DNA from: Lachnospiraceae bacterium
GTDB lineage: Bacteria; Bacillota; Clostridia; Lachnospirales; Lachnospiraceae
DNA length: 64,000 bases
NCBI GenBank assembly: GCA_017619615.1
Contig: JAFZRY010000020.1
Span: 62,001 to 126,000, forward strand
Reading direction: 5' to 3'
The position numbers and the translations under genes were made by a program. This document shows positions 9,656 to 17,666 of the stretch, in pieces. The notes under the pieces were generated by a model. That model worked only from the letters and a program-made list of their open reading frames with translations, had not been told where the DNA came from and ran no database searches. Each line of letters opens with the position of its first letter. Positions within the stretch are counted from its first letter, which is position 1.

Positions 9656-12157
9656 ATGAAAAAAACACTGTGCCTCATCCTGACCCTTGCGATGATCCTG
9701 GGCCTGACGGCCGGCTGCGGCGGACAGAAGACCCCGACGACGGCCGCCCCGGCCACCGCCGAGAGCGTCGTGACAGAAGCCCCGACAACGGCTCCGTCCA
9801 CCGAGGCGCCGTCCACGGAAGCGCCTGCTACCGAAGCGCCGACCACAGAAGTCCCGCCCACGGAGGCCCCGACCACCGAGGTCCCTCCGACCGAGGCCCC
9901 CACCACCGAAGAGCCCGCCACCGAGCCATCCACGACCGAAGCGCCTCCCGAAGGCTCCGCCCTGGCCGCCTACCTGAACGCCGGCGAGCGCACGGATTAC
10001 CGCGTGACCCTGCATTGGGAAATGAGCCGCAGCATGGCCGGGGAGATGATCATCACTACCGACGACCGGGTCATCACCGTGCTTAAAGCGGATGATCCCG
10101 ACGCTATGACTGCTTACGAGAAATGGGACCGTGTGACAGAAGGCAACGCGTTTACGTGGAAATCCAATTACCAGACCTGGTTTGCCCGCGGCAAGGCGGC
10201 AACGCTGTTCGAAGACCGCTGCTACAGCGCGTCCCAGACCGCGGAGGGTTTTCTGGCGGTCCGTCCCCCTCTGGATATGTTCACGCCCGAAAAGTATAAC
10301 AGTGTGGAATGGACGGACGACAGCCATACCGCCATCCGCTTTTCAGACCCTCTCGACACCGAGTGGGAGTGGCTGGGCATGAACTGCACGGACATCACCG
10401 ACGCGGCCGGCACCGTGGAACTGGATGAGCAGGGCCGCATCGCCCGCACCGTGTACGACGCGGTCTTCGCCCTGGAAGGCATCGACATTGCCGTCCACGT
10501 CAGTGCGGAACTGGAAGACTGGAGCGAACCCATCACCTTCCTCAACATCGCGTCCGACGCGATGACTCCCGTGAGGAGCGTCGACGCCATCCCGCTTCTG
10601 GACCTGGCTTCCTTCGGCTTCCTGACGGACGGCTTCACCGGCAATTATGTGTCCTTCATCCAGTCCTATGCCGCCGGCTCCGTGCTGCTGCAGCAGGGAT
10701 GGCTCGGAATCGACGCGGATCAGGACGGCCCGATGCTGTACGAGAAGATCAGCAAGACCACCTATTCCATAAGCTCGCAGTCATATGAGAGCGAATTCCG
10801 TTCCTATGACGGCAAGACCACGTATACGGTCGGCGGCGAGGAGCAGGAGTTCACCGCGGATCCGGAAGACGTCGAGGACGCCATGGTCGATTTCCTGTAC
10901 GATTTCTGGCCGGATCCGGTCTATCTGAAGGATATCTCTCTTTCCGAAGAGGATGACTGCTGGCTGGTGGAGGCCGAACTGAATCCGGAAGGCATGAAGT
11001 GGTTCCATGCGAACACGGAGTATTTCATGTTCGGCGAACGCGGCCACATGGACGATCTGGGCATCTCGTTCAACCCTGTCTCCGGGACCTTCTACGTATC
11101 GATCGACAAAGGCAGCGGATTCCCCATCCATTCCATGGTCGATTTCGAAGGCGAACACCGCTACCAGGGCCAGAAACTCGGCCTGGTCGCCCAGCTGGAG
11201 TGGAACTACCTCCCGGCCGATCCGGACGCGCATCATGTGATCACCGAAGAGTGGGAAGATACCGGCGTGCCGGAAGATCCGGCCACCCCGCTGTTCTATA
11301 AAGTCACTGACCCGGAAGGCGGCTCCATGTGGCTGCTGGGCACCATCCACATCGGCGACATCCGCACCTCCTATCTGCCGCAGGAGATCTACGACGCCCT
11401 GCTCAGCTCCGACGCGCTGGCCGTGGAGATCGACGTGACCAACATGGAAGAACGGCTGGACGAGGACGATGACCTGCTGGAGGCCTATCAGGAGGCCATC
11501 ATCTACATGGACGGAAGCAACGCCTACGACCATCTGACCGACGAGCAGGGCGACAAACTGGAAAGGGCTCTGAAACTGTACGGCGGCGACATGCTTGCTT
11601 CGCTCCTGAATTACAACGTAGCCACGCTGTCCAGCGTCCTGGAGCAGGAGATGCTTCCTCTGAGCCGCAGCCACAGCTACGACCACGGCGTGGACAACCA
11701 GCTCGTGGACATGGCGAAGAAAAACGATATCCCCATCCGGGACGTGGAGGATTTTGTGGAGCATATCTCGCTGCTGTCCAGCTTTTCGGAGAAGCTGCAG
11801 GCGCTGATCCTGGAGGAGACCATCGACGGCGGCCGTTACGGCGGCAACCTGGGCGCGGCGGAGCTCTTTGAGGTCTGGTGCCGCGGCGATGAGGAGGAGA
11901 TCACGAAGGCCTTCGAGGAAGAAGAGGAGGAAGACGAGGATCTGACCGAGGAAGAGAAAGCCCTGCTGGAGGAATACAACCAGGGCATGATGGCCATCCG
12001 CAACGCCAAGATGATCGAAACGGCGCAGGATTACATGGCTTCCGAGGATACCGTTTTCTTCGCGGTCGGCCTGGCCCACCTGATGGGCGAGGAAGGCATC
12101 GTGAACAGCCTGCGGAACATGGGGTATACCGTAGAACTGATCAAGTACGGGGAATAA
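9656..12157 (+). CDS. TraB/GumN-domain lipoprotein with Thr/Pro-rich stalk
   Basis: 833 aa from the ATG at 9656, chosen over the one at 9650 because AGGAG at 9644-9648 is then correctly spaced. A type II signal peptide ends in the lipobox LTAGC, so the mature protein should be lipid-anchored outside the membrane. Next comes a stalk of repeated Thr-Glu-Ala/Val-Pro units to about residue 100, a roughly 430-residue region I do not recognise, and from about residue 545 a TraB/PrgY/GumN-type domain (WLLGTIHIG near its start, FFAVGLAHLMGEEG near its end) interrupted by a very acidic insert. TraB domains are suspected metalloproteases or haem-binding proteins; the biochemical role here is unknown. 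Confidence 0.8.
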   Translation: MKKTLCLILTLAMILGLTAGCGGQKTPTTAAPATAESVVTEAPTTAPSTEAPSTEAPATEAPTTEVPPTEAPTTEVPPTEAPTTEEPATEPSTTEAPPEGSALAAYLNAGERTDYRVTLHWEMSRSMAGEMIITTDDRVITVLKADDPDAMTAYEKWDRVTEGNAFTWKSNYQTWFARGKAATLFEDRCYSASQTAEGFLAVRPPLDMFTPEKYNSVEWTDDSHTAIRFSDPLDTEWEWLGMNCTDITDAAGTVELDEQGRIARTVYDAVFALEGIDIAVHVSAELEDWSEPITFLNIASDAMTPVRSVDAIPLLDLASFGFLTDGFTGNYVSFIQSYAAGSVLLQQGWLGIDADQDGPMLYEKISKTTYSISSQSYESEFRSYDGKTTYTVGGEEQEFTADPEDVEDAMVDFLYDFWPDPVYLKDISLSEEDDCWLVEAELNPEGMKWFHANTEYFMFGERGHMDDLGISFNPVSGTFYVSIDKGSGFPIHSMVDFEGEHRYQGQKLGLVAQLEWNYLPADPDAHHVITEEWEDTGVPEDPATPLFYKVTDPEGGSMWLLGTIHIGDIRTSYLPQEIYDALLSSDALAVEIDVTNMEERLDEDDDLLEAYQEAIIYMDGSNAYDHLTDEQGDKLERALKLYGGDMLASLLNYNVATLSSVLEQEMLPLSRSHSYDHGVDNQLVDMAKKNDIPIRDVEDFVEHISLLSSFSEKLQALILEETIDGGRYGGNLGAAELFEVWCRGDEEEITKAFEEEEEEDEDLTEEEKALLEEYNQGMMAIRNAKMIETAQDYMASEDTVFFAVGLAHLMGEEGIVNSLRNMGYTVELIKYGE
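9772..9950 (+). repeat. Degenerate tandem repeat encoding the lipoprotein stalk
   Basis: About a dozen degenerate 15-nt units encode Pro-Thr-Glu-Ala/Val-Pro-type pentapeptides. The units keep amino-acid identity but vary at third codon positions, which indicates selection on the protein stalk rather than a recent DNA expansion. Confidence 0.75.
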
Positions 12158-12178
12158 AGTCCTGCTGAAGTGACGGCG

Positions 12179-12238
12179 TTCCGGAACGAAAACTTTCTCA
12201 GCCCCGGAAAAGGGACGTTCGAAAGTATTGTTCCGGAA
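12179..12238. other. Imperfect inverted repeat between the lipoprotein gene and rplU
   Basis: TTCCGGAA with ACTTTC (12179-12197) faces GAAAGT with TTCCGGAA (12221-12238). Two matched arms are separated by an internal loop, so the RNA could form a long hairpin on either strand. There is no T-run. It may be a processing or weak termination structure at the end of the lipoprotein transcript. Confidence 0.4.
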
Positions 12239-12284
12239 GCCCCTGATGCGCACGGAAATTGAAGAAAAAATCTTCGTTTCCCCC

Positions 12285-12313
12285 TTGACAATTTGTTGAT
12301 TTTACGTTATTTT
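12285..12313 (+). promoter_or_regulatory. Promoter of rplU-rpmA
   Basis: A perfect -35 TTGACA (12285-12290) is followed after 17 nt by TATTTT (12308-12313) as a modest -10. The surrounding AT-rich tract stands out in this GC-rich region. Confidence 0.6.
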
Positions 12314-12316
12314 ATA

Positions 12317-12400
12317 CAGGATTGCGGTTTTCCGCATGCCGCTCGGCGAGGTCCCAAGTGCCGCAGAGCCACCACAGCCGGCGAGTCTCTCATCTGGAGG
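12317..12400 (+). promoter_or_regulatory. Structured leader before rplU, possible L21 leader
   Basis: About 85 nt of GC-rich, hairpin-prone sequence (GCGGTTTTCCGC, then GCCGCTCGGCG and CCGGCG arms) separates the promoter from the rplU ribosome-binding site CTGGAGG. Firmicutes often carry an autoregulatory L21 leader RNA here. Position and hairpin content fit, but I could not match the family consensus by eye. Confidence 0.4.
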
Positions 12401-12407
12401 TAATATA

Positions 12408-12716
12408 ATGTACGCAATCATTGCCAACGGCGGCAAGCAGTACAAGGTTCAGGAAGGCGACGTGATCCGTGTCGAGAAGATCGATGTGGAAGAAGGCGCT
12501 TCCTACACCTTTGACAGCGTTCTGGCTGTCAAGGACGAGAAGATGGTAGTCGGCAACCCCACGGTGGACGGCGCTTCCGTAGAAGCCACCTGCACGGCGC
12601 AGGGCAAGGGCAAAAAGGTCATCGTCTACAAGTACAAGAGAAAATCCGGTTACCACAAGAAACAGGGCCACAGACAGCTCTTCACCGAGTTCAAGATCGA
12701 GAAGATCAACGCGTAA
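12408..12716 (+). CDS. rplU: Large ribosomal subunit protein bL21
   Basis: 102 aa, normal for bL21, which binds 23S rRNA in the 50S subunit. The start MYAIIANGGKQYKV is the canonical N-terminus, with CTGGAGG eight bases upstream; an in-frame upstream extension is not supported. FKKRR-like basic positions are reflected in YKRKSGYHKKQGHRQ near the end. rpmA follows after 18 nt. The protease gene prp (ysxB) that sits between rplU and rpmA in most Firmicutes is missing. Confidence 0.96.
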   Translation: MYAIIANGGKQYKVQEGDVIRVEKIDVEEGASYTFDSVLAVKDEKMVVGNPTVDGASVEATCTAQGKGKKVIVYKYKRKSGYHKKQGHRQLFTEFKIEKINA

Positions 12717-12734
12717 GAGAGAGGAGGAATTATC

Positions 12735-13001
12735 ATGGCACATAAAAAAGGTGTAGGTTCTACTAAAAACGGCCGGGATTCCGAATCAAAACGTCTCGGC
12801 GCAAAGCGGGCCGATGGCCAGTTCGTTCTGGCGGGCAACATCCTTTACCGTCAGCGCGGCACCAAGATCCACCCCGGTGAGAACGTGGGCCGCGGCGGGG
12901 ATGACACCCTGTTTGCCAAAGTGGACGGCGTAGTTCGTTTCGAACGCCTGGGCAGAGACCGGAAGCAGGTTTCCGTCTATCCCAAGACGATCAGCGAGTA
13001 A
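12735..13001 (+). CDS. rpmA: Large ribosomal subunit protein bL27
   Basis: 88 aa. bL27 reaches into the peptidyl-transferase centre with its N-terminal tail. The protein begins [16 protein letters not shown], the short form seen in proteobacteria, rather than with the 9-12 residue extension that Prp removes in most Firmicutes. The short start is firm: GAGGAGG is correctly spaced and the rplU stop codon lies in the same frame seven codons upstream, so no longer N-terminus is possible. A very stable hairpin follows. Confidence 0.97.
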   Translation: MAHKKGVGSTKNGRDSESKRLGAKRADGQFVLAGNILYRQRGTKIHPGENVGRGGDDTLFAKVDGVVRFERLGRDRKQVSVYPKTISE

Positions 13002-13010
13002 GCAAGTCCG

Positions 13011-13037
13011 AAGGGCCGGCGCCGGGCGCCGGCCTTT
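13011..13037 (+). terminator. Hairpin between rpmA and obgE
   Basis: GGCCGGCGC (13014-13022) pairs perfectly with GCGCCGGCC (13026-13034), extended by AAG/TTT on the outside. The T-run is only three bases long, so it may terminate partially, lowering obgE expression relative to the ribosomal genes. Confidence 0.55.
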
Positions 13038-13053
13038 GTATTTGAGGAATTCC

Positions 13054-14346
13054 ATGTTTGTTGACAGCGCCAAAATCTTCATCAAATCCGGCAAAGGCGG
13101 CGACGGCCACGTGAGCTTCCGCCGCGAACTTTACGTGCCCGCGGGCGGTCCCGACGGCGGCAACGGTGGCCGGGGCGGCGACATCATCTTTGAAGTCGAC
13201 ACCGGCCTGAACACCCTCGGCGAATTCCGCAGCGTCCGCCGCTTCATCGCGGAGGACGGCGAGGAAGGCCGCAGCAAACGCCGCAGCGGGAAGGACGGCA
13301 AAGACCTGGTCATTCGCGTCCCGGAGGGCACCGTGATCCGCGAACTGGAGACCGGCAAGGTCGTGACCGACATGTCCGGCGACAACCGCCGGGAGATCGT
13401 CCTGAAGGGCGGCCGCGGCGGCACCGGCAACATGAATTACGCCACGCCCACCATGCAGGCGCCCCTGTACGCGAAACCGGGCCGTCCTGGCCGGGAACTG
13501 CACGTCCTCCTGGAACTGAAAGTCATCGCAGACGTGGGCCTGCTGGGCTATCCCAACGTGGGCAAATCCACGTTTCTGGCGGCGACCACCAACGCGCGCC
13601 CGAAGATCGCGGACTACGCGTTCACGACCATCACCCCGAACCTGGGTGTCGTGGACCTGCCCGGCGGGGCCGGCTTCGTGATCGCGGACATCCCCGGCCT
13701 GATCGACGGCGCCGCGGAAGGCGTCGGCCTGGGCCACGATTTCCTCAAGCACGTAGAGCGTACGCGCCTGCTGCTGCACCTGGTGGATGCGTCCGGCTTC
13801 GAGGGCCGCGACCCGGTGGAGGACATCGAAAACATCAACGGCGAGCTCGCGAAATACAGCGCGGTCCTGGCTGAACTGCCCCAGATCCTGGTCGCCAACA
13901 AGATCGATATCGTGGATCCGGATAGCGACAACCTCGCCCGCCTGCGCGCCTACGCCGAGGCGCATCAGATGCCGTACTTCGAAATCTCCGCGGTCAGCGG
14001 CGAAGGCGTGAAGCCCCTGCTCTACAAAGCCTCGGAAATGCTGCGGGAGATCGGAAAGAAGCCGCTGGTCTTCGAGCGCGAATTCAGCTTTGACGACCTG
14101 GCCGGCGCCGACCTGCCGTATACCGTCAGCTATGACGAAAAAGCGGAAGAGTACGTCGTCGAAGGCCCCGCCATCGAAAAAATGCTGGGCTACACCAACC
14201 TGATGTCCGAAAAAGGTTTCCTGTTCTTCCAGCGCTTCCTCCGCGAGCGCGGCATTCTGGATCAACTGAAGGAACTGGGGCTGAAAGAAGGCGACACGGT
14301 GCGGCTGTACGGGCACGTGTTCGAGTTTTATGAGGATGAGGAATAA
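13054..14346 (+). CDS. obgE: GTPase Obg
   Basis: 430 aa. Obg is an essential ribosome-associated GTPase acting in 50S assembly and stress control. The glycine-rich Obg fold occupies about residues 1-158 (GKGGDGHVSFRRE at the start). The G domain follows with GYPNVGKST at about 165-173, DIPGLIDGAAEGVGLG, NKID and SAVSGEG. A C-terminal OCT domain ends the protein. The ATG at 13054 with TGAGG upstream is preferred to an earlier TTG that lies inside the preceding hairpin. rplU-rpmA-obgE is a widely conserved order. Confidence 0.96.
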   Translation: MFVDSAKIFIKSGKGGDGHVSFRRELYVPAGGPDGGNGGRGGDIIFEVDTGLNTLGEFRSVRRFIAEDGEEGRSKRRSGKDGKDLVIRVPEGTVIRELETGKVVTDMSGDNRREIVLKGGRGGTGNMNYATPTMQAPLYAKPGRPGRELHVLLELKVIADVGLLGYPNVGKSTFLAATTNARPKIADYAFTTITPNLGVVDLPGGAGFVIADIPGLIDGAAEGVGLGHDFLKHVERTRLLLHLVDASGFEGRDPVEDIENINGELAKYSAVLAELPQILVANKIDIVDPDSDNLARLRAYAEAHQMPYFEISAVSGEGVKPLLYKASEMLREIGKKPLVFEREFSFDDLAGADLPYTVSYDEKAEEYVVEGPAIEKMLGYTNLMSEKGFLFFQRFLRERGILDQLKELGLKEGDTVRLYGHVFEFYEDEE

Positions 14347-14382
14347 ATCATCCGACTGATCCGATCATTTATGACAAAACGC

Positions 14383-14412
14383 GGGCCGTTGAGACAACGG
14401 CCCATTTGTTTT
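14383..14412. terminator. Bidirectional terminator between obgE and the anti-sigma gene
   Basis: GGGCCGTTG (14383-14391) pairs with CAACGGCCC (14395-14403) around a three-base loop. TTTGTTTTTAT follows on the + strand and a shorter T-run flanks the other side, so it can serve the two convergent genes. Confidence 0.8.
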
Positions 14413-14432
14413 TATCAAAATGTACCTCTGTA

Positions 14433-15179
14433 TTATTCAAATCTGACAGCGCTAATATCCGGCGCATTCCTTCTGATCATCTCATAAACCGCTTCTGACA
14501 GCTTCTCACAAAGCTGCAGGCTGTCCTTCTCGTTACCGGCGATCTCCGCGTACACTGTCGTTCTGTTGATCTCAAATTCCGCAAAAAAGACCGTATTCCG
14601 CACCCCTTTGCTATTGGCGGCAAATAGGGCGTAGCCGGCCTTAACAGGCACGCCGCCGATCAGATTTTCCCTTTCCGGCGCGCCTGTGATGATACAATCG
14701 GAAGGCGCCAGACCCGCCTGTGCCAGGAAAAACATGATTCCGTCGATCCGGCCTTCCGCCCGCACCATTTCCCCGGTCCCAGTCTTGAATACGCCGCTGA
14801 AATAATTCTCCTCCGATGTCCGGCTGAAAGAAGGGAACAGCGTAAGTATTTCCTGTGCTGTCAGTTCGCGGTCATTGACCTCGTAATCATACGCAAACTT
14901 GGCACTGCCGGCAGGCTCCCCCGTGACATACTCGAGGGTATTGCCGCCGCCGGGTTTAACCGTGTATCTGTTTTCCTTGAACTGCACGCGCGGCGTGGAG
15001 GTAAACAGCAGTATAGCGGCTGTGAGAAGCAGGCAGAGAGCCGGGACAGCCCATTTCCAGACGGCCGGTCTCCCCCTGTGTGAGTGCTGATACTCCATGA
15101 CCGCGCCGTGCATCCGCGCATCCGCGGCTTCGTCAGGCCGGATCCGGTCCCATGATTCTCGAATCGTTTCATCCTTCAT
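14433..15179 (-). CDS. Membrane-anchored protein, probable anti-sigma factor
   Basis: 248 aa with a short N-terminal cytoplasmic part (about 40 residues), one membrane segment near residues 43-60 (AVPALCLLLTAAILLF) and a roughly 185-residue extracytoplasmic domain that I do not recognise. Its start overlaps the 3' end of the ECF sigma gene by 11 nt, the usual arrangement for a sigma factor and its anti-sigma factor. No zinc-binding HxxxCxxC motif is seen, so it is not a ZAS-type anti-sigma factor. The role is inferred from topology and position. Confidence 0.55.
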   Translation of the reverse strand: MKDETIRESWDRIRPDEAADARMHGAVMEYQHSHRGRPAVWKWAVPALCLLLTAAILLFTSTPRVQFKENRYTVKPGGGNTLEYVTGEPAGSAKFAYDYEVNDRELTAQEILTLFPSFSRTSEENYFSGVFKTGTGEMVRAEGRIDGIMFFLAQAGLAPSDCIITGAPERENLIGGVPVKAGYALFAANSKGVRNTVFFAEFEINRTTVYAEIAGNEKDSLQLCEKLSEAVYEMIRRNAPDISAVRFE

Positions 15180-15660
15180 AAAAGTCTTCCCCCAGGCGTT
15201 TTTTCAGGAGCTTCCGGGCTTCATGCAGATAATTCCGCACCGTCGATTTCGGCTTCCGGAGCATGCGCGCGATCTCCGCGCTGTCGTACCCCTCGTAGTA
15301 ATACAGGTAGATCACGGCCTTGTATTTATCGGGGAGTTCCGTCACGGCGCGGAAGACGTCCGAAGTGCGGGATCCGTCCTCCGACTGCAGTTCCGGGTGA
15401 ACGTCAAGGCTCTCGTGCGTGCGGTACCGGCGCTTCAGTTCGTCTTTGCAGACGTTGGCCGCCGTCCGGATCAGCCATGCTTTTTCATGCTCTTCAGACG
15501 CGAACGCCGGGACCTTGCGGATCAGGCGGAAAAAGGTCTCCTGGACCGCGTCTTCGGTATCCGCGGGATTTTTCAGGTACGCAAAACACACACGGTAGAC
15601 GGTCATCCGCTGCCGCAGGTAGATTGCTTCGACCTCATTGTTTGACCGCGGGGACAGCAT
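15169..15660 (-). CDS. ECF-subfamily RNA polymerase sigma factor
   Basis: 163 aa, typical of a two-domain ECF sigma factor. Region 2 includes NPADTEDAVQETFFRLIRK at about residues 30-50. Region 4 is the helix-turn-helix YYEGYDSAEIARMLRKPKST near residues 120-140, followed by VRNYLHEARKLL. It should direct RNA polymerase to a small regulon when released from its anti-sigma factor. It lies 67 nt downstream of the BlaR1-like gene on the same strand, with no terminator between and GAAAGGA upstream of the ATG, so it is probably in the blaI transcript. Confidence 0.88.
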   Translation of the reverse strand: MLSPRSNNEVEAIYLRQRMTVYRVCFAYLKNPADTEDAVQETFFRLIRKVPAFASEEHEKAWLIRTAANVCKDELKRRYRTHESLDVHPELQSEDGSRTSDVFRAVTELPDKYKAVIYLYYYEGYDSAEIARMLRKPKSTVRNYLHEARKLLKKRLGEDFYEG

Positions 15661-15727
15661 GGCTTGAAGTTCCTTTCACAGGGAATACGATTGAAAACGG
15701 CAAAGTGCCGGATGGCGTTGATTATTT

Positions 15728-17263
15728 TTATTCCGCTTTTTCTTCCGACAACTCTTCAAACAGAGCGAACAGCCGCTCCCAGTCCTCCGTTTCCACGTAA
15801 TAAGACCCGGATGCCGTGTACAGAAGATAGTTCTTACTGATCTCCATGACACGGTAAGACGAGTACATCACGCTGCCGGTGCGGACCGGATCGGTCACGA
15901 TCCTCGGCCCGGTCCCGGGGGAGGGCATGCCGAGTGTGCGGTAAACGGGAAGATCCTCTACGGCGCGGGAAAAGGCTTCGGGATCCCGGCAGACATATAT
16001 TTTGTATTCGCCGGCCGACCGCGCGGCACTGTTCTCGTAGAAATATACGGTTTTCCAGGTGTCCGGATAGAAAGATTCCCCGTCAAGCAGCTCGCTTTTA
16101 ACGGTCTTTCCGTCACCGTATGCCAGAACGAAGCGGCCCGAGGACACAATCAGGGCGATGATCATCAAGAGGATCAGCAGGACGCCCTTCCGGCGCCGCA
16201 CCGGATGCAGGACCTCCGTCAGGCGGTCTTTCAGGGACCGGGCGGAGGCGGAGAGACAGGTCGTAAAACCGCAGGGGTCGGCGGCGTTTTGCAGCAGCAG
16301 GCCCGCATATTGCTGACGCATTTCTTCCGGAGCGTCGCCTAACACCAGTTCGTCGCAGGTGCGTTCCAGGTCTTCGCTCAGGGAGCGTCCGCTGAGCCAG
16401 ATGAGGGGGTTGAACCAGAAAAGCGCCTGGCTGAAGCGGATGAACAGTTTGGCCTGCGGATCCCGGTGGATCAGATGCAGCAGCTCGTGGCGCAGGATCA
16501 GGTCCAGTTCGTCTTCCGTGTACTCCTTTTCCGGGAGGATCACGCAGGTCGTTGAATTCAGCAGCCCGACGGACAGCGGCGTGGCGAGAGAAGCGGAGCG
16601 GTACAACGGCCGGGGGTATTTCTTCCCGTTCAATTTGTATTCCCGCTTCAGCGCGGTCCATTTTTTCTGCACGAGCGGATCCTCCCGGGAGACCGCGTCA
16701 GCCAGCAGCTGCCGGCGGAAGCGCAGATGGGAAATGATGCTGTATCCCATCACGGCCATAAAGCCGGCCAGCCAGATCCCCAGCAGCCAGAGCGGCCAGG
16801 TGCCTTTCAGGCGCAGGACCAGGCGGGGAGTGCCGTTTTCTCTCAAAAACTGCGTCAGATAACACATCACATAGAGCACGTTGGGCAGGATCCACAGGAC
16901 TGCGCAGGACGCCGGACTCAGCTTGCGTTTCAGGAGAGGAAACAGAGGAAGCATCGCACTGTAGTAGATCAGCATCAGGATCAGGGCGTTGACCAGGAAA
17001 CCGCCGCAAACGGCAGAAATGGCGTAATACCCAGATTGCCTGCTGCCAGGGAACAACAGAAGCCGGCCGAAAATCAGAAAGACAAAGCAGAGTATGAACA
17101 TCTGCAGAACGAAGTCCGGGGCGATCGCCGGCCGGTAGGCGGAAAGGTCGGCCCGGGGGTCTTCCGGCTTCAGGGATGCGGCGTCGATCTGGCATAAAAG
17201 GTGATATAAGACGATACAGGAGATAACGACGGCAAAGATCGCAAGCATCACATAATACATCAC
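15728..17263 (-). CDS. BlaR1-like M56 family membrane metallopeptidase
   Basis: 511 aa. BlaR1/MecR1 proteins are membrane zinc peptidases that, once activated, lead to cleavage of a BlaI/MecI repressor. Four to five membrane segments occupy the first 190 residues. The zinc site HELLH is at about residues 258-262, followed by FWFNPLIW and DLERTCDELVL typical of M56. The remaining ~150-residue extracytoplasmic part after a further membrane segment (about 365-385) has no visible penicillin-binding SxxK/KTG motifs, so the signal is probably not a beta-lactam. The ATG overlaps the blaI stop by four bases. Confidence 0.85.
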   Translation of the reverse strand: MMYYVMLAIFAVVISCIVLYHLLCQIDAASLKPEDPRADLSAYRPAIAPDFVLQMFILCFVFLIFGRLLLFPGSRQSGYYAISAVCGGFLVNALILMLIYYSAMLPLFPLLKRKLSPASCAVLWILPNVLYVMCYLTQFLRENGTPRLVLRLKGTWPLWLLGIWLAGFMAVMGYSIISHLRFRRQLLADAVSREDPLVQKKWTALKREYKLNGKKYPRPLYRSASLATPLSVGLLNSTTCVILPEKEYTEDELDLILRHELLHLIHRDPQAKLFIRFSQALFWFNPLIWLSGRSLSEDLERTCDELVLGDAPEEMRQQYAGLLLQNAADPCGFTTCLSASARSLKDRLTEVLHPVRRRKGVLLILLMIIALIVSSGRFVLAYGDGKTVKSELLDGESFYPDTWKTVYFYENSAARSAGEYKIYVCRDPEAFSRAVEDLPVYRTLGMPSPGTGPRIVTDPVRTGSVMYSSYRVMEISKNYLLYTASGSYYVETEDWERLFALFEELSEEKAE

Positions 17264-17634
17264 AATTCCCTCCTTTCCAGCAGTTCCCGCAGTTCTTTCA
17301 GGTCCTCCCCGCTGATGCCGCTGTCGCAGAGAGCGGCGGCGAAGGCAGGCATGCTGCCGCCGAAGAGTTTATCGAAGAGAGATTTGCTTTGGGACGCCAG
17401 ATAATCCGGGCGGGAGACGAGGGGCGTGTAGCAGCTGGCGCGGCCCTGTTTTTCGATGCGGACGAAGCCCTTCTCCGCCAGGCGGGAGAGCAGGGTCAGC
17501 AGCGTAGTCAGAGCCATGGGATGGGTCTTATATAATACTTCTTCCAATTGCGCGCGGCTCGCCGGGGCGCCGCAGTCCCAGAGAGCCTGCATGACTTCGA
17601 GTTCGGTATCGGGCAAACGGCGGATGGGGGGCAT
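17260..17634 (-). CDS. blaI: BlaI/MecI-family transcriptional repressor
   Basis: 124 aa winged-helix repressor. The N-terminal half (LPDTELEVMQALWDCG, then TLLTLLSRLAEKGFV) matches the BlaI/MecI/CopY fold; the C-terminal half carries the dimerisation helix normally cleaved by the partner protease. TACA-N2-TGTA operators lie on its own promoter, indicating autoregulation. AAAGGAG precedes the ATG and the stop overlaps the BlaR1-like gene. No beta-lactamase gene is nearby, so it is a BlaI-family regulator of unknown target beyond its own operon. Confidence 0.9.
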   Translation of the reverse strand: MPPIRRLPDTELEVMQALWDCGAPASRAQLEEVLYKTHPMALTTLLTLLSRLAEKGFVRIEKQGRASCYTPLVSRPDYLASQSKSLFDKLFGGSMPAFAAALCDSGISGEDLKELRELLERREL

Positions 17635-17647
17635 GGCAAAACTCCTT

Positions 17648-17657
17648 TACAGTTGTA
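17648..17657. promoter_or_regulatory. BlaI-type operator 2 (TACAGTTGTA)
   Basis: A second TACA-N2-TGTA dyad, 23 bp centre to centre from operator 1, covers the expected transcription start. Two operators about two helical turns apart are the arrangement seen at bla/mec promoters. Confidence 0.7.
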
Positions 17658-17666
17658 GTACGATAC

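Noticed and set aside
9772..9950. Short tandem repeats considered as a CRISPR array or minisatellite
   Set aside because: The units are 15 nt, in frame, without spacers, and vary only at silent positions; they encode a Thr/Pro-rich stalk.
15728..17263. Beta-lactam sensor-transducer
   Set aside because: The M56 peptidase motifs are present, but no SxxK, SxN or KTG motifs of a penicillin-binding sensor domain are seen and no beta-lactamase gene is nearby.
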